Of a stretch of DNA of 32,119 nt, positions 32,020-32,119 are shown in pieces. Origin of the DNA: Cereibacter johrii (GTDB taxonomy: Bacteria > Pseudomonadota > Alphaproteobacteria > Rhodobacterales > Rhodobacteraceae); contig NZ_MABH01000144.1 in assembly GCF_001720585.1 (NCBI RefSeq), forward strand, positions 1-32,119, written 5' to 3'. The first letter of the stretch is position 1. Every line of letters starts with the position of its first letter. The position numbers and the translations under genes are program-made. Under the pieces are notes generated by a model, which had not been told where the DNA came from, ran no database searches, and saw nothing but the letters and a program-made list of their open reading frames with translations.

Positions 32020-32119
32020 CCGCGAGAACCGCCGCTGTCTCGCCCGGGGGCCCCGATGCAGCCTTGTGGCCCGTGCGGTGTCGCGGTCCTCAGGCCCCGC
32101 TCCGGCCCGCCCGATCGGG

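Noticed and set aside
1-32119. CRISPR arrays, tRNA or rRNA genes
   Set aside because: No regularly spaced repeats of suitable size and no tRNA- or rRNA-like sequence were seen on either strand.

Overview
The window reads as DNA from a GC-rich purple non-sulfur alphaproteobacterium, most likely Cereibacter (Rhodobacter) sphaeroides or a very close relative. The evidence is strong G/C third-position bias, a Rhodobacter-type photoactive yellow protein (PYP) with its p-coumarate:CoA ligase, and a complete dor (DMSO/TMAO respiration) locus whose DorA is an 822-residue precursor with a 42-residue Tat leader. These identifications rest on motifs and family knowledge; no database search was possible.

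Layout. (1) 1-1103, minus: end of a membrane-protein gene overlapped by a CDP-alcohol phosphatidyltransferase. (2) 1603-2139, plus: a cytochrome b561. (3) 2360-5518, minus: PYP operon in the order 142-aa ORF, pyp, 190-aa ORF, 166-aa ORF, pcl. (4) 6240-8408, plus: an MmgE/PrpD-family enzyme followed by its probable GntR/FCD regulator. (5) 16641 down to 8807, minus: five-gene efflux operon coding for adaptor (MFP), RND pump, response regulator, histidine kinase and ABC exporter. (6) 17392-25150: dor locus, with dorS (plus) and dorR (minus) convergent, then the dorC-dorB-dorA operon, whose genes overlap by 4 bases at ATGA. (7) 25281-27586, plus: moeA and moaA, which supply molybdenum cofactor for DorA. 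(8) 27765-29744, plus: a Tat-exported PhoX-type phosphatase. (9) 30025-31993: a LysR regulator divergent from a VOC ring-cleaving dioxygenase.

How the genes work together. DorS (soluble-looking hybrid kinase) and DorR would activate dorCBA. DorC (pentahaem, membrane anchored) passes quinol electrons to periplasmic DorA, DorB is the DorA-specific chaperone, and MoeA/MoaA build the Mo cofactor. A near-perfect FNR-type box upstream of dorS and helically phased TTCA/TTAA repeats upstream of dorC suggest an oxygen cascade FnrL -> DorS/DorR -> dorCBA. In the PYP operon, Pcl activates p-coumarate, which becomes attached to the PYP cysteine. The tyrosine ammonia lyase that makes p-coumarate is not in the window. 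A TGT-N12-ACA site of the PpsR type lies just upstream of this operon.

The spacers hold decayed sequence: an IS3-family transposase remnant (about 5789-5961), a serine beta-lactamase-like pseudogene (about 16773-17219) and, less surely, a phosphoribosyltransferase-like scrap at the 3' end of pcl. The best candidates for undescribed biology are the three uncharacterised partners of PYP, two of which look like distant paralogues of each other, and an efflux operon that combines an RND pump, its own two-component system and an ABC exporter.
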